Assembly: GCA_002281855.1 (NCBI GenBank)
Contig: NCHQ01000028.1
Span: forward strand, 1-64,000
Reading direction: 5' to 3'
Source: Rhodospirillales bacterium 24-66-33
Lineage (GTDB): Bacteria; Pseudomonadota; Alphaproteobacteria; Reyranellales; Reyranellaceae
Length of the DNA: 64,000 nucleotides
Of this stretch, positions 28,381 to 38,561 are shown in pieces. Every line of letters begins with the position of its first letter. Within the stretch, counting starts at the first letter, position 1. The notes under the pieces are model-generated. The model saw only the letters and a list, made by a program, of their open reading frames with translations, did no database searches and was not told the DNA's origin. Both the position numbers and the translations under genes were made by a program.

Positions 28381-28453
28381 TTCAGATGCGCGTTAATCGC
28401 ACATCTCTGGGCGATCAGTCAAGTATTATCGCGCATCTGAAATGCGGGATAAT
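28369..28453. promoter_or_regulatory. Perfect 24-bp inverted repeat over the hipA-like start
   Basis: Arms 28369-28392 and 28430-28453 are exact complements separated by 37 bases. Each contains TTATCCCGCATTTCAGATGC or its complement. The left arm includes the ATG of the AbiEi-HipA gene. The repeat probably binds the protein's own winged-helix domain. The half-site resembles the operator of the nucleotidyltransferase gene at 13857-13957. Confidence 0.75.
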
Positions 28454-28557
28454 ACTCGGTTTCCCGTTAGCTATAGACGGTCAGCGCCACAAGATAGGGC
28501 CAAATCACCGTAGCGACCGCTCCACGCGCGGCCTGTCTGTCAATCGGCGTCTAAAAG

Positions 28558-28968
28558 GCTTTTCCACGCCGATCCACAGTCCAGGCGAAGAAAGCAGAGC
28601 TCGGCATTGCGCGCGACCTTGAGACATCGGACATGCATGTCGAGGTGATTGACCTATTGGGCAATCGTGTGGGGGCCGAGATTGGGATCGCATTTTTTGT
28701 TGCGGCCTACTCGGCGCTTCGGAAAGCGCCCGTCAGTCCAGCGCTGCTCGTACTCGGGGACATGAGTGTGCAGGGAAATATTAAACCACTGCGATCCCTC
28801 ACGGAGCCACTCCAGGTCGCGAAGGACAATGGGGCAAAGCGTGCGCTCATCCCCATCGAAAACAAGCGAAGTTTCTTGGATGTCAGCTCCGACATAATGG
28901 AGCACGTCGATCCGATCTTTTACGGAGATCCCAAGACCGCCGCCATGAAGGTGCTTGGCAATCCTTAA
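28558..28968 (+). pseudogene. brxL: BREX BrxL C-terminal (Lon-like) fragment
   Basis: The plus-strand frame encodes KKAELGIARDLETSDMHVEV, then IDLLGNRVGAEIGIAFFVAA and SALLVLGDMSVQGNIK-type sequence, ending PIFYGDPKTAAMKVLGNP with TAA at 28968. This is the C-terminal Lon-protease-like domain of BrxL, normally about 680 residues. Only the last 135 or so are present, with a stop codon near 28550 and no start or N-terminal AAA part. It is a relic of a BREX locus otherwise absent from the window, wedged between two defence blocks on the other strand. Confidence 0.75.
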
Positions 28969-29176
28969 TCCCGATACACTCCTCAGAGCGTCTGCATGAA
29001 GTAATGAAACAAACTTCTCCCTTAACCTGTTGGTATGAAGTCAGATAAGTAGTGATTTCTTTGATAGGCATTGCTCTCCTAAATAACGGTGCACTGGTCA
29101 GAAATCCCCGCAAGTTGCTGTCGATGGAGCGTCTGTCAACGTCGGTGCTCCCGGTTCTTGCTACAGCTGTACCGGA

Positions 29177-32100
29177 TTATGCCACTCCCATCCCATCAGC
29201 AACGCGAATTTCCGATCGTCCTGCGCCGCGCTTTTCCACGCGGACCTGCACAGCGATCCGCTCAATCATGGCGGCAACATGGGTGATGACACCAACCTTT
29301 TGACCTCTGCCCTGTAGGGTTTCGAGCGCATCCACCGCCAAATCGAGCGTCTCGGCATCAAGCGATCCAAAGCCTTCGTCGATGAACAGTGTATCGACAA
29401 AGGACGATCGGCCTTCGAGACCTGACAGGGCGAGCGCAAGCGCCAACGAGACAAGGAAACGTTCACCGCCCGATAGGCTCCGGGTCCCGCGGACCTCGTC
29501 GCCCATGTCGCGATCAATGATGTGCAGCGTGAGATCGGACGCGGCCCCCCGTGCGAGCCTATAGCGGGGGGTCAATGCATGGAGGTGATCATTCGCCAAT
29601 TGCACCATGTGGTCGAGCGTGATGCCCTGCACAAAGCGACGGAAACGATCACCGCTGGCCGAGCCGACGGCATCGTCGACTGCCTGCCAAATTGCGAGTT
29701 CCGCTTTCGCAGTGTCGATTTCCGCAGATAGGTTTGCGGCGGCGCGGCGCGCCTCATTGTCTCGCGCGAGCGCAGCGGCAAGTACACCTGTCCGTTGTTG
29801 CAAGTCTCCAATTTCAGTTGCCAACGCCGCGATGACTGCGGCCAACGCCTCGGCATCGGTGGTCTCATCGAACCCTTCCAACGCCCGGTGCAAGTCATTC
29901 TGGCGCGTAAGCACTGCGGTGCCGGCATCGTTCACGCCTCGGTCGATTTCCTGAATTCGGCCCCGTAACGCTCTGCTCAATGCCGGGGCGGTTGCGATCA
30001 ACGCGGCAACCTGATCCGACGAGCGAGCAATATCTAGGCAGGCCGCGCTGAATGCCTCTTCGGCTAAAACGTTACGGCCGTTGGCGGTCTCCAATCCAGC
30101 GGCGGCCTCGTCGCAACGAGCGCCGGCCGCCTGGAACGCTGTATCGCTGGCAGATTTCGTCGCGCGCGCGCGGGCCTTCGAGGAGTTCAGCTCTGGCACG
30201 CGCCTTCTCTTCCTCGGCCATGCGACGTTGATCGAGAAGAAGTGCCGCCGCCGTCACCTGCGCCTGCGCGTGCTCCAGCGAGGCGCCCGCCGCTGCACGC
30301 TCGGGCGCCAGATGCTGGAGCGTCATTTCAAGTTGGCCAACCCGCGCGCGGAGGCCGGCATACTCCGTCGCGACTATCGACAGCGTAACGCTAACGCCGG
30401 TGGGATCGACATCGAGGTCATCGACGGCCAGACCTGCAGCAGCAAGAAATGGCGTGATTTCACGGCGAATGGAAATGAGGCGCTCAGCAAGGCCTGCCGC
30501 CTGGACTGTGTACTCAGTTGCTTTCAATTGCGCAGCGTGGAAATCAGGACGTCTTTGGTCAATAGACCGCGTAATCGTCTCGATCGCCTCACCGAGCGCG
30601 TCGTGCTCCCGCTGCAAACTGTCGATCTCTGTCCGAAGACGCCGGGCGTCTGCGAGCGGAGACGCAATGGCTAGCCGTTCTGCGATCGCGACTGCGATGA
30701 GGGCCGCCAGTTTCGACGCAGCCTGGTCATCGAGACCGGGAGGTACACTCCCCGCGATCTGAGCCTTCGTGCAGAGATCGTTCAACAACGGCCACTGTTC
30801 GCCATAAGCGCCCTTGGCAGCCAAAACTTGTCCCCGCGCCACATCGATTCCGCGAATGGTCTCAGCCTGGCGCGCCTCTCCGGCGGACAGCGCGCGTGTG
30901 GCAGCATCCAAACGCTGTCCCGTCGCAGTCAGCAACGTGTCAAGTTCATCGCGCCGGCGCCGAAGCCTAGTCGCTATTTCGTTCAGCGCGCTGGGGTGTG
31001 CAAGATGGGGATGGTCAGGGCTGCCGCACACTGGACAGGCTAAATTTGGGGCCAGCAGGCTGCGCAGATGGATGGCCTCAGATGAGACCGCCTCATCGGC
31101 AAGTTCTGCGATTGGAACGATTTCCGCTCGCGCAGTCCGATCGCGGAGCTGGTCGGCTTCGGCTTCAACGATTTGGCTTTCCGCCGTGCTTACCTCCTGC
31201 GTCGCTAGCGTGTGTTCCGATTCCCGGCGTGTTAGATCTGCCGACGCCCGGATGAGCTGTTCGCAGACGGTGCTTGCCTCACGCAGAGTCTCAAGCGCGC
31301 GTTGCAGATCGATATCCCGTTCGTGGAGCGCCGCCTCGTCGATGCCGGCGAGACCGTCTCGACGATCACCGATATCGCGATTGAGGCCATCTCTTCGTCC
31401 GCGATCCTCAGTGAGCTTTTCCGACAGCGCGGCTATTTCACCTTGCAACCGCGTAGCTGTTTCTTCCGCTCCAACGGCCTCTGACGTGGCTGTAGCATGG
31501 TCCTGTTTGAGCGCACCCCGCTTCGCCAACAAGTCCATCGCATCGCTGAGACGATCGGCAAGAAGAATGCGATCCGATTGATTCTTTAATTGCGCGGCCG
31601 TCGTACGGTGCAACTCTGATGTCTGACCAAGAGCCTGATCAATCGTGGCCAGCGCATCGGCCTTATCGCGCAGCGTCGCTTCCGCTTGCTGCGATTTTTC
31701 CATCGCATCATTAAACTCGGTCCGAGCTGCCGCCAGCTCCGTATCGAGCCTTTCGGCTTCACTCCAAAGGGGACCGAAATTCTTGAGGACGTCTTCAGCC
31801 GCTACATTGGCGGTTGCCGCGTCCGTCAGTTGTGTTGCAGACGCAGCGTCTAGCGTCCGTGCTTTTTCGCGTGCAACAAGCAAGCCGTCGAGACGGGACT
31901 TGGCCTCCGCTGCCGTCCGCCGCGCATTTTGCAAATCAACCGCCAGCGGACGAAGTGGCTCGACGAGATCGAATTCGGCAAGAGACCGATACTCATCGGC
32001 GGCTGCCTCGCGTGTCGTCCGCGCTGCGACCGCCTGAGCCTCAGCCCGAGCGAGATCGCTGCGAGCGGCGGCCACACGCTTGAAATGATCCAGCCGTCCG

Positions 32101-32873
32101 TTGTGTTGATCACGCTCGGCGCTTTTCTGAGCGACGGTCGAAGCAAGCTGACTTTGCTCGTCCAGCACCGCCTGCCTGGCTTCGTCATCGAGAAGTCCGA
32201 CGTCGTTTCGGCGCTGCTCCAATTGCTCGACAATTCTTCGTCGTGCCTCTGTGCCATCATGAACGCGAACCGAGATCGCTGCGTAGATTTCGGTGCCTGT
32301 GATCTTCTCGAGCAATTCCGCACGCTCGCTCTCTGCGGCGAGCAGGAAGGCGTCAAACTCGCCCTGTGCGAGGAGCACCGTTCGCCGGAACTGATCGAAT
32401 GTGAGGTCGGTTCTCGCCTCCACGGCCTCGCGGACCTGAGTCTTGCCAGTCGCCACGGCGCTGCCGTCGTCAAGTCGATACAGCGCGCGCTGCTCATTCT
32501 GAAGCCGTCCATCTGCCCGCCCCCGCGCGCGATTGGCCTCCCAGCGGACGCGGTAGCGCTCGCCATCCTGCCCGACAAAATCTACCTCGGCATATCCGCC
32601 GCCGGCGCCTCGGCGCAGGATTGCCCGACCATCATGAATCGAAATCGCTTCTCCGCTGGGGTCGGGGGTATTTTCCCGACGGTTGACGGAGACGCGCGGA
32701 TATTCGCCATAGAGCGCGAGGCACAACGCATCGAGGATGGTGGATTTCCCGGCGCCGGTCTCGCCTGTGATGGCGAAAAGGCCGGAACCAGCAAGAGGGC
32801 CTGCCGCAAGATCGATCTCGAACGGAGCCGCAAGACTTGCCAGATTTTTGCCGCGGATAGCCAAGATGCGCAT
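29177..32873 (-). pseudogene. sbcC: SbcC/Rad50-like nuclease subunit, split by a frameshift
   Basis: Two overlapping frames (32873-30072 and 30199-29177) make one SbcC of about 1230 residues. The first has Walker A GETGAGKST at 37-45, Q-loop LLAQGEFDAFLLA, long coiled coils and the zinc hook CPVC at 613-616. The second has the signature TRSLSGGERFLVSLALALAL and Walker B TLFIDEGFGSLD. The frames switch across a run of six CG dinucleotides at 30161-30172, so a slipped repeat unit, a sequencing error or a switchable site explains the break. It starts 3 bases after sbcD. With SbcD it would form the Mre11-Rad50-type end-processing nuclease. Domain order is otherwise complete. Confidence 0.85.
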
Positions 32874-32876
32874 GGG

Positions 32877-34109
32877 TTATGCCTCCGCCCGCGCTCGGTG
32901 GAAAACATCCAGATGCGCGGCATCCGGCGCGACGCCGAACGCGCGTTCAAACGCAAGCTTGAACAGATCCTCCGGATCTCTTTCCGCCAGCCGGAGCATA
33001 GGATCGGCGAGGAGCACGTCACTTAACGTCCCGGGTATTGCTGCGACACGGGTATCGACGATGCGCACCGGAAAGCTCTCGGCAATGCGGTCGACCTCCT
33101 CTCTGAACCCAGGCGATAACCCTTCGCGGGTAAGCCTGACCTGGACAAATGGCCGTTCGTGAAGCGGCAGGTCCGATGAGAGGTCCATCGCTGTCAGATG
33201 ATCGCCAAGTTCGCTCAAGCGCATGTCGCCCGCCACCGGAAGGCGGAGGAAAGGAACTGGTCGGTCGATCGGGATATGCTCGGATACGACCTGTGTGCCA
33301 TCGATACTCACAAGCGTGACGCCATGCGCGTAAGGCTGCTCCGTCGCCGACAAGGGGATCAGTGATCCCGAATATCGAACGGTATCGCGACCGATGGCCT
33401 GGGCCTTGTGCAGGTGGCCGAGTGCCACGTAGCTCGCTTCCGCAGGGAATACGTCGTGCGGCACGGCATGCTGACCACCGACCAGGATTCGGCGCTCGGC
33501 GCCCTCCGACTCGATGCCGCCCGCGACATGCAGGTGCCCCGTCAAAACGAACGGCAAACCATCCAGTTGCCCCCGTAGCGTATCGACCAATTCCGCGTAG
33601 AGACTCCGCACCCCGGCGATGACGGGCGAGCCCGCCTGGCCATCCAGCCGCGTCAAATTTGGGAGGCACGCTGCGGTTGGGTAGGAGACCGCCAGCACAT
33701 GAGCAGCCACCGCACCGCTTGCGTCAGCGATAGGTACGAGATGCCGTGCTGCCTCGATCCGCCCGTTATGCCGCCGAACATTGCCCACGACGCGGATGTT
33801 GAATGCCTCCAACAGAGGCCGCGGCGCTTCTAACCGACCAGCGGCATCATGGTTCCCGGCAACGATCACCGTAGCCATGCGCGGCTGTGCGCGGCTTAGC
33901 CGCACGAGCGTATTGTAAAAGAGCTGTTGCGCTTCTCCGGAAGGGTTTTGACTATCAAATACATCGCCGGCGATGACGAGCACATCGACATCCCGCTCCA
34001 CGACAATCTCTTCGAGCCGCTCAAACACCTTGCGGTGCTCATGCTCGCGAGAAAAACCGCGCAGCGTTTGACCGATATGCCAATCAGCCGTGTGCAGAAT
34101 ACGGATCAT
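32877..34109 (-). CDS. sbcD: SbcD/Mre11-like metallophosphoesterase nuclease
   Basis: A protein of about 410 residues. The start at 34109 (MIRILHTADWHIGQTLRGF) overlaps the HerA stop as ATGA. Metal-binding motifs are HTADWHIG (residues 6-13), VIAGDVFDSQNPS, VIVAGNHDAAGRLE, VLTGHLHVAGG and ALGHLHKAQ, all intact. The C-terminal capping part follows to about residue 410. It is the endonuclease/exonuclease partner of SbcC. Chromosomal sbcCD is usually not placed with SIR2 and herA; here all four genes are packed, so a dedicated role is likely. Confidence 0.92.
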   Translation of the reverse strand: MIRILHTADWHIGQTLRGFSREHEHRKVFERLEEIVVERDVDVLVIAGDVFDSQNPSGEAQQLFYNTLVRLSRAQPRMATVIVAGNHDAAGRLEAPRPLLEAFNIRVVGNVRRHNGRIEAARHLVPIADASGAVAAHVLAVSYPTAACLPNLTRLDGQAGSPVIAGVRSLYAELVDTLRGQLDGLPFVLTGHLHVAGGIESEGAERRILVGGQHAVPHDVFPAEASYVALGHLHKAQAIGRDTVRYSGSLIPLSATEQPYAHGVTLVSIDGTQVVSEHIPIDRPVPFLRLPVAGDMRLSELGDHLTAMDLSSDLPLHERPFVQVRLTREGLSPGFREEVDRIAESFPVRIVDTRVAAIPGTLSDVLLADPMLRLAERDPEDLFKLAFERAFGVAPDAAHLDVFHRARAEA

Positions 34110-36217
34110 TCCTCCTCCGGCTTTTGCACCGGAGTAGCGCCCGACCATGCTTTCGAAACAGCGCCCCAATCGACGCCTCGCTCTTCGGCCAGCGTCCAAA
34201 CGTTCCAGAAATCCGGATCTGCCGAATGCGGTCGCTGCGCATTGGGCAATTCATCCACCTCTACCAGAACCGGGATCGGCGCGGCCCAGCCAAGAAGAAC
34301 AGCTTGCCTGGACGGCAAACTCGGTAGCTCGCGCAGCAGTCCGCCCACATTGTCGGGGACTAAGCGCGCGACGAGATTCTGATCAGCATCATTGACGATA
34401 CGGTGCAACAGAAACGTGTTGCATTGGGCGAGCACCGTCGGAGAGAGCTCCGATGGGCGCTGGGACGAAAGCACCAGCCCGAGCCCAAACTTGCGCCCCT
34501 CTCGGGCGATACGCTCGAACACTTCGCGGCACAGTTGGGTTGGAGATGAGGCAGGACCATCATCGTCCTTACCGCGCCGAACGAACGTGTGGGCTTCCTC
34601 CAGAACGAGTACGGTCGGCAAGGTCTGGCCATTCGGGTGGCCGCGGCGATACCGCTGGAGCGATTCGAAGATCAGCCGAGCCAAAACGGAAACGACGATG
34701 TGGACGATTTCGGATGGAACGAGAGATAGGTCGACAACCGCAATCTGCCCGTTGCTCGCGCCATCGTCGCCCACGTAGTCCTTCAACCAGGCTTCAAAGG
34801 ACGTCGGCGGATCGCGCCCAATCACGGCGCCAAGTCTCTGGTCGGCGAGCATTCCGCGAATTCGGAGTCCGAGGGTCGAGATAAACCCGGCAAGGTTTCC
34901 CCCTTGCTCGGTTGCCATTCGGTCTAGATGTTCGGCGAGAATATTGACATCAAAGAACTGTGGCGCGTCCTCGCTGATGAGCGTTGCAGGGCCGATATCC
35001 GGTAGAGTCTGAGCCAGCGTGTCCAGTGCGCTGCGGATCGTTTCCAGATCGGAAATCGCGAAATCGTTGAAGTAATTTCCTGATCGTCGGCTATCGACAA
35101 TTCCCGTAATCGTGGTTGCAATTGCAGCAAGTGCGTCACTCGCCGTATCCAGACCCTCTCCGCCAAACTGGGAACAATCTGACGCGATCGTCCCAAGGAG
35201 CCGCGCGCACTCGAATCTCGCTTTTGTAGCTCCCGCGAAGGCCTGGGTGCCGGTGTTCAACATCGCCGATATTCGAATCGAATAAGAACCAAGATAGCGG
35301 CGGATCGTCGCCTCTCTCGGCACACCTTCCGTCTGGCCGGCCTTCAACTCTCGCAGTCCCTGCATCAGCAGCGGACGTTGCGCGCCGGGTTGGGCATGAG
35401 CGACGGCGGTCCATTCGTGCCCACTCCAGAGCCACGCAGGGACGTCGAGGGGCCGCTCTCCTTCTGCCACGGGCGGAACACGAAACAATCGCAGATCGTC
35501 TCCCCGATCAGCGAAGGCCCTGGCGTATTCGCCATTTGGATCGAGGACGATAAACCGCGCGTTGGGCGCCCCCGTCTTACCGGCATCCTTAATGGCCTTC
35601 TCTGCGGCCTCCATAGACCATCGAATTAGGCCAGCTACGGTGCATGATTTTCCACTTCCGGTGTTTCCCAATACTGCCAGATGCCGACCGAAAAGCTTGT
35701 CGGGGTCGACCATGATGGCTGCATTTGATGCCATTGGAGAGGAGCCAATTCTGACTCTCTTGTCATCGTCCCTCGCACCTACGATCGCTTCGACCTGTGG
35801 AGGCGTCGGGATAAGAACCTGGTCTCCCACTGACGGAAACGCGACGACGCCACGGGAGAGTTCGTATTTGGTCATTCCCGACGCGCGCTCGCGTCGGGAT
35901 GTCAGCGTTCCCACTGGAGACAGCGACATTTTCCGGAGCGGAAAAGGAAGATCAATCAGGCCGAAGTCTTTCAGGCCAGCACGCTTGGGATAAGGAGAGC
36001 GTTCGATCCCAATCCAGGTTATGTAGGCGACCGTCGCACCAGCTTCATTTGGGATGAGCACATACCCATTTAGACGCGGAAACCCCGCCGGCACTCCGGT
36101 ATTCAAGGCCGTGGAGTGTGGAGCGTCCAGTTCGAGAAGCACCCGAACTTCGTCAGGCGCGACCGACTCGACGACACCGACAACCAGACCCGACAATCGT
36201 TCGATTGGAGTTGTCAT
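34106..36217 (-). CDS. herA: HerA-family hexameric DNA translocase (DUF87)
   Basis: A 703-residue protein. The N-terminal HAS-barrel region (about 1-160, SGLVVGVVESVAPDEVRVLL) precedes Walker A GNTGSGKS at 184-191 and Walker B VLVLEEAH at 536-543, then LVLSSQRPSELSPTVLAQCN and a C-terminal brace, all typical of HerA. It lies 7 bases after the SIR2 stop and overlaps sbcD by 4 bases. SIR2-HerA pairs (Nezha) form large complexes that cleave NAD and DNA on phage infection. In archaea HerA works with NurA, Mre11 and Rad50; here the two arrangements appear merged. Confidence 0.92.
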   Translation of the reverse strand: MTTPIERLSGLVVGVVESVAPDEVRVLLELDAPHSTALNTGVPAGFPRLNGYVLIPNEAGATVAYITWIGIERSPYPKRAGLKDFGLIDLPFPLRKMSLSPVGTLTSRRERASGMTKYELSRGVVAFPSVGDQVLIPTPPQVEAIVGARDDDKRVRIGSSPMASNAAIMVDPDKLFGRHLAVLGNTGSGKSCTVAGLIRWSMEAAEKAIKDAGKTGAPNARFIVLDPNGEYARAFADRGDDLRLFRVPPVAEGERPLDVPAWLWSGHEWTAVAHAQPGAQRPLLMQGLRELKAGQTEGVPREATIRRYLGSYSIRISAMLNTGTQAFAGATKARFECARLLGTIASDCSQFGGEGLDTASDALAAIATTITGIVDSRRSGNYFNDFAISDLETIRSALDTLAQTLPDIGPATLISEDAPQFFDVNILAEHLDRMATEQGGNLAGFISTLGLRIRGMLADQRLGAVIGRDPPTSFEAWLKDYVGDDGASNGQIAVVDLSLVPSEIVHIVVSVLARLIFESLQRYRRGHPNGQTLPTVLVLEEAHTFVRRGKDDDGPASSPTQLCREVFERIAREGRKFGLGLVLSSQRPSELSPTVLAQCNTFLLHRIVNDADQNLVARLVPDNVGGLLRELPSLPSRQAVLLGWAAPIPVLVEVDELPNAQRPHSADPDFWNVWTLAEERGVDWGAVSKAWSGATPVQKPEEE

Positions 36218-36224
36218 GAGCGCC

Positions 36225-37529
36225 TCATACCGGGCTGGTTGCAGAGGCTGAAGGCGGTGCAGCAGGCGGGTCGCTGGCTTTCGGGTCGCCTGGACGATGC
36301 TTCAACAATTCTGTCATTCGGCCCGATATGTAGTCGAGCGCCGGTTTCGGCAGGTAGTTTGTAACCAAAGTCGCAAGATCCGAGAAATGCGGCCCAATCA
36401 ACAACGAGACCTGCGCGTCGCGCGTCTTTTCAACGAATGCTTTGAGACGATCGTCAGCCGCATAGGCCATGATCACCAAATGGGTCGATGGGATCGTGAG
36501 CATATCGAGTAGCACTCGATTCACGTGATCGTCGCCGAAGCCATAGCCATATGTCACGACAACCGCGTTAGGTCGGCAAGCCGCAGCCGCGAAATCGCGA
36601 AATAGCTCCGCATAGGGATATTGGGTCGTTTCGATGTCCTTTGCAGGATTCGGATAGATCATGACCGTATCGACGGGTTTTTTGGGAATGTCGGTATGAT
36701 CCGCAGGCGCCCCGAACGGGATTCCCTTTCGATAGATCCGTCGTTCTCCCTTGTCGAAGAACCAGTCCAATGAGCCGTGCAGTTTGGTCAGGCGAATGAC
36801 GCCTTCCATGAACCGTGGCTCGCCACGAATGCCGGGAGGATTGTAGTGTACGTCAACTTCAACACGCGACGCCCGAAAGATCGGATTCAGAGCGCCGACG
36901 AATCTGTCGATGATCCGAAGGCCCGCAAAATCGCAGCCATGTTCGATCAGGCGGTCATAGTTCGTAGTGAAGACATGCAAGCGTTCGCGAGACGCAGCGC
37001 GGCTCGCAAAACTCAGCAGGAATGATTGCAGAACGCTTTGGGCAGCATCCTTTGAGGTCGGGTCCTTTCCAGCGACAATCCCGCTTTCCGTCTTCAATAG
37101 TGACGTGAGGAAGCCGGACATCTGGGCATCGATGCCATCCTTGAGGGTCTTTTCCGCTGCCTTGTCGATAACTCCCAGACCATCAAGTAAGGCAAGCGCA
37201 CTCCGGAATTGATCTTCGATATTTGCCACGCCTCGTTTCATGGCTGTCGCTGTGGCCTGGGCATGGGCGTCGATGGCAGCGTCATACGTCGTTCCAAACG
37301 CAACCTTGGCCATTCCCGTGGCGCCAACACCCGCGATGTAACCGACTGCTGTAGTAAACCCGCTACCAAGCAGCAGATTCAGGTGTTCCGCTTGGAAAAC
37401 AGCGGAGAGCCATGGCTCAATATGCTTCCGAGCACTATTGGTGAGAGTGTCCAGTTCATCGGGATCTGTCGGAAGATCGTCCCAGGCGCCCGAATGGTTG
37501 CCCACGCGATAAAAGTGCTTCTTATCCAT
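36225..37529 (-). CDS. SIR2-family NADase-like defence protein
   Basis: A 434-residue SIR2-like protein. The NAD-binding Rossmann start is NLLLGSGF at 51-58. TTNYDRLIEHG at 188-198 supplies the conserved Asn and Asp, LHGSLDWF at 250-257 the catalytic His, and VVVTYGYGFGDDHVNRVL the late glycine-rich strand. I chose 37529 (MDKKHFYRVG), which has a GAGGGG ribosome site; an upstream in-frame Met at 37697 exists but its extra residues look non-coding. Size and partner match the SIR2 subunit of SIR2-HerA (Nezha) defence. The Pro/Ala/Ser-rich tail is probably disordered. Confidence 0.9.
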   Translation of the reverse strand: MDKKHFYRVGNHSGAWDDLPTDPDELDTLTNSARKHIEPWLSAVFQAEHLNLLLGSGFTTAVGYIAGVGATGMAKVAFGTTYDAAIDAHAQATATAMKRGVANIEDQFRSALALLDGLGVIDKAAEKTLKDGIDAQMSGFLTSLLKTESGIVAGKDPTSKDAAQSVLQSFLLSFASRAASRERLHVFTTNYDRLIEHGCDFAGLRIIDRFVGALNPIFRASRVEVDVHYNPPGIRGEPRFMEGVIRLTKLHGSLDWFFDKGERRIYRKGIPFGAPADHTDIPKKPVDTVMIYPNPAKDIETTQYPYAELFRDFAAAACRPNAVVVTYGYGFGDDHVNRVLLDMLTIPSTHLVIMAYAADDRLKAFVEKTRDAQVSLLIGPHFSDLATLVTNYLPKPALDYISGRMTELLKHRPGDPKASDPPAAPPSASATSPV

Positions 37530-37841
37530 ACTTTCCCCCTCGAGACCGCGGTCAAGGCTCTTTTCTTCGTCAATCGCGCCATACGGGACGGAGTGATTTG
37601 TCGTCCCGTATGCCTCATCGATTGCTGCTCCCGGCGACCACGTCCCGCTCGGCGGCCAAATTCGCTCCTCCTTCAACCCGACGACCAGCGGCATCAAGAC
37701 GACGCGAAGATCAGCGACGGTATCCTTCTCGACGCTTGGGCGAGAGTTGCCCGAAGACGACCGCCTCGCCGCCGATCTCGTATTTTCTCATTGCATCGAT
37801 GAGAAGAGAAAGCGCGGCGAAACTCTCGTGGCCGGCAGCAG
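37530..37841 (-). other. Gap before SIR2 with possible micro-ORF
   Basis: On the minus strand a short frame includes ESFAALSLLIDAMRKYEIGG then EAVVFGQLSPKRREGYRR before a stop, protein-like in composition but without a recognisable family or clear start. The rest is the non-homologous upstream extension of the SIR2 frame and its ribosome site. The gap is long enough for a separate promoter for SIR2-HerA-SbcD-SbcC. Confidence 0.3.
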
Positions 37842-38561
37842 CTATCCCGTCAACGTGATCCGTCCTTCCTTCAGCCGATGCCGACTGGCCTGGGCCAGAT
37901 TGACCGTATTCCGCACGAAATCGAGCCGCGCGATCCCAGCGTGATAGGCTCGGAACGCCTCGCTCAAGGCATCATCCGTCACCTCGGGCGACACTTGATC
38001 ATCCTTGCCTGTCGTGAGCGGCACATCGTCGAGCGACAGACCTCGCCCGCACAGAAACGTCGTCACGATCACCTCGAAGGTCATTGGCGGACGGTGATCC
38101 ATATGCGCCTCGTCCCGCGCGATGCGTTCACCCGTAACGGCGCAGGAGACCAGACCGTCAGAACCGCTGTGGGTGGCGAAGAAGTTGTCGCGGGCCTTGT
38201 AGAGATCGAAGCGCACCGCACGTCGAAACGCTTGGGCGACCTCCTGCTTACGGCTGGGCGGCCGCTGCGAGATGCAATGCGGATAAGAGAAATCCGTGCC
38301 GCTGCCATCGGTGCGGATGATCCGGAAGCACTGCGTCCCGTGCTCGGTCATCATCACCTGAAAATGGCTGACGCCACAGCCCACCTTGACGACGTATTCC
38401 GTATGGCGTTCGAGAAGCGCCGCGACGTCGAGACCGTCTTCGTCGCTCACCCGCTCACCGGGCCGATACCGATTCAGCATGGCCTTAAAGAATGCCGTGG
38501 CATCGCCTTGCTTCTCGAAGCTGCGCGTCGGCAGCTCTACAGGTTTCGAACGTCCGCCCAT
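37842..38561 (-). CDS. DUF3223 protein with HNH-like residues
   Basis: A 239-residue protein. The N-terminal part FFKAMLNRYRPGERV is the DUF3223 signature. It is followed by SCAVTGERIARDEAHMDHRP and TFEVIVTTFL, an arrangement of Cys, Glu, Ala-His and Asp-His like a divergent HNH nuclease. The gene starts directly after the stop of the SMC-like ATPase (TGAATG), so they are co-transcribed. An ATPase followed by an HNH-type nuclease recalls Septu (PtuA-PtuB), but the ATPase here is much larger. The nuclease role is inferred, not shown. Confidence 0.7.
   Translation of the reverse strand: MGGRSKPVELPTRSFEKQGDATAFFKAMLNRYRPGERVSDEDGLDVAALLERHTEYVVKVGCGVSHFQVMMTEHGTQCFRIIRTDGSGTDFSYPHCISQRPPSRKQEVAQAFRRAVRFDLYKARDNFFATHSGSDGLVSCAVTGERIARDEAHMDHRPPMTFEVIVTTFLCGRGLSLDDVPLTTGKDDQVSPEVTDDALSEAFRAYHAGIARLDFVRNTVNLAQASRHRLKEGRITLTG

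Noticed and set aside
37530..37697. 56-codon N-terminal extension of SIR2
   Set aside because: There is no homology-like content, and a good ribosome site precedes the internal Met at 37529.
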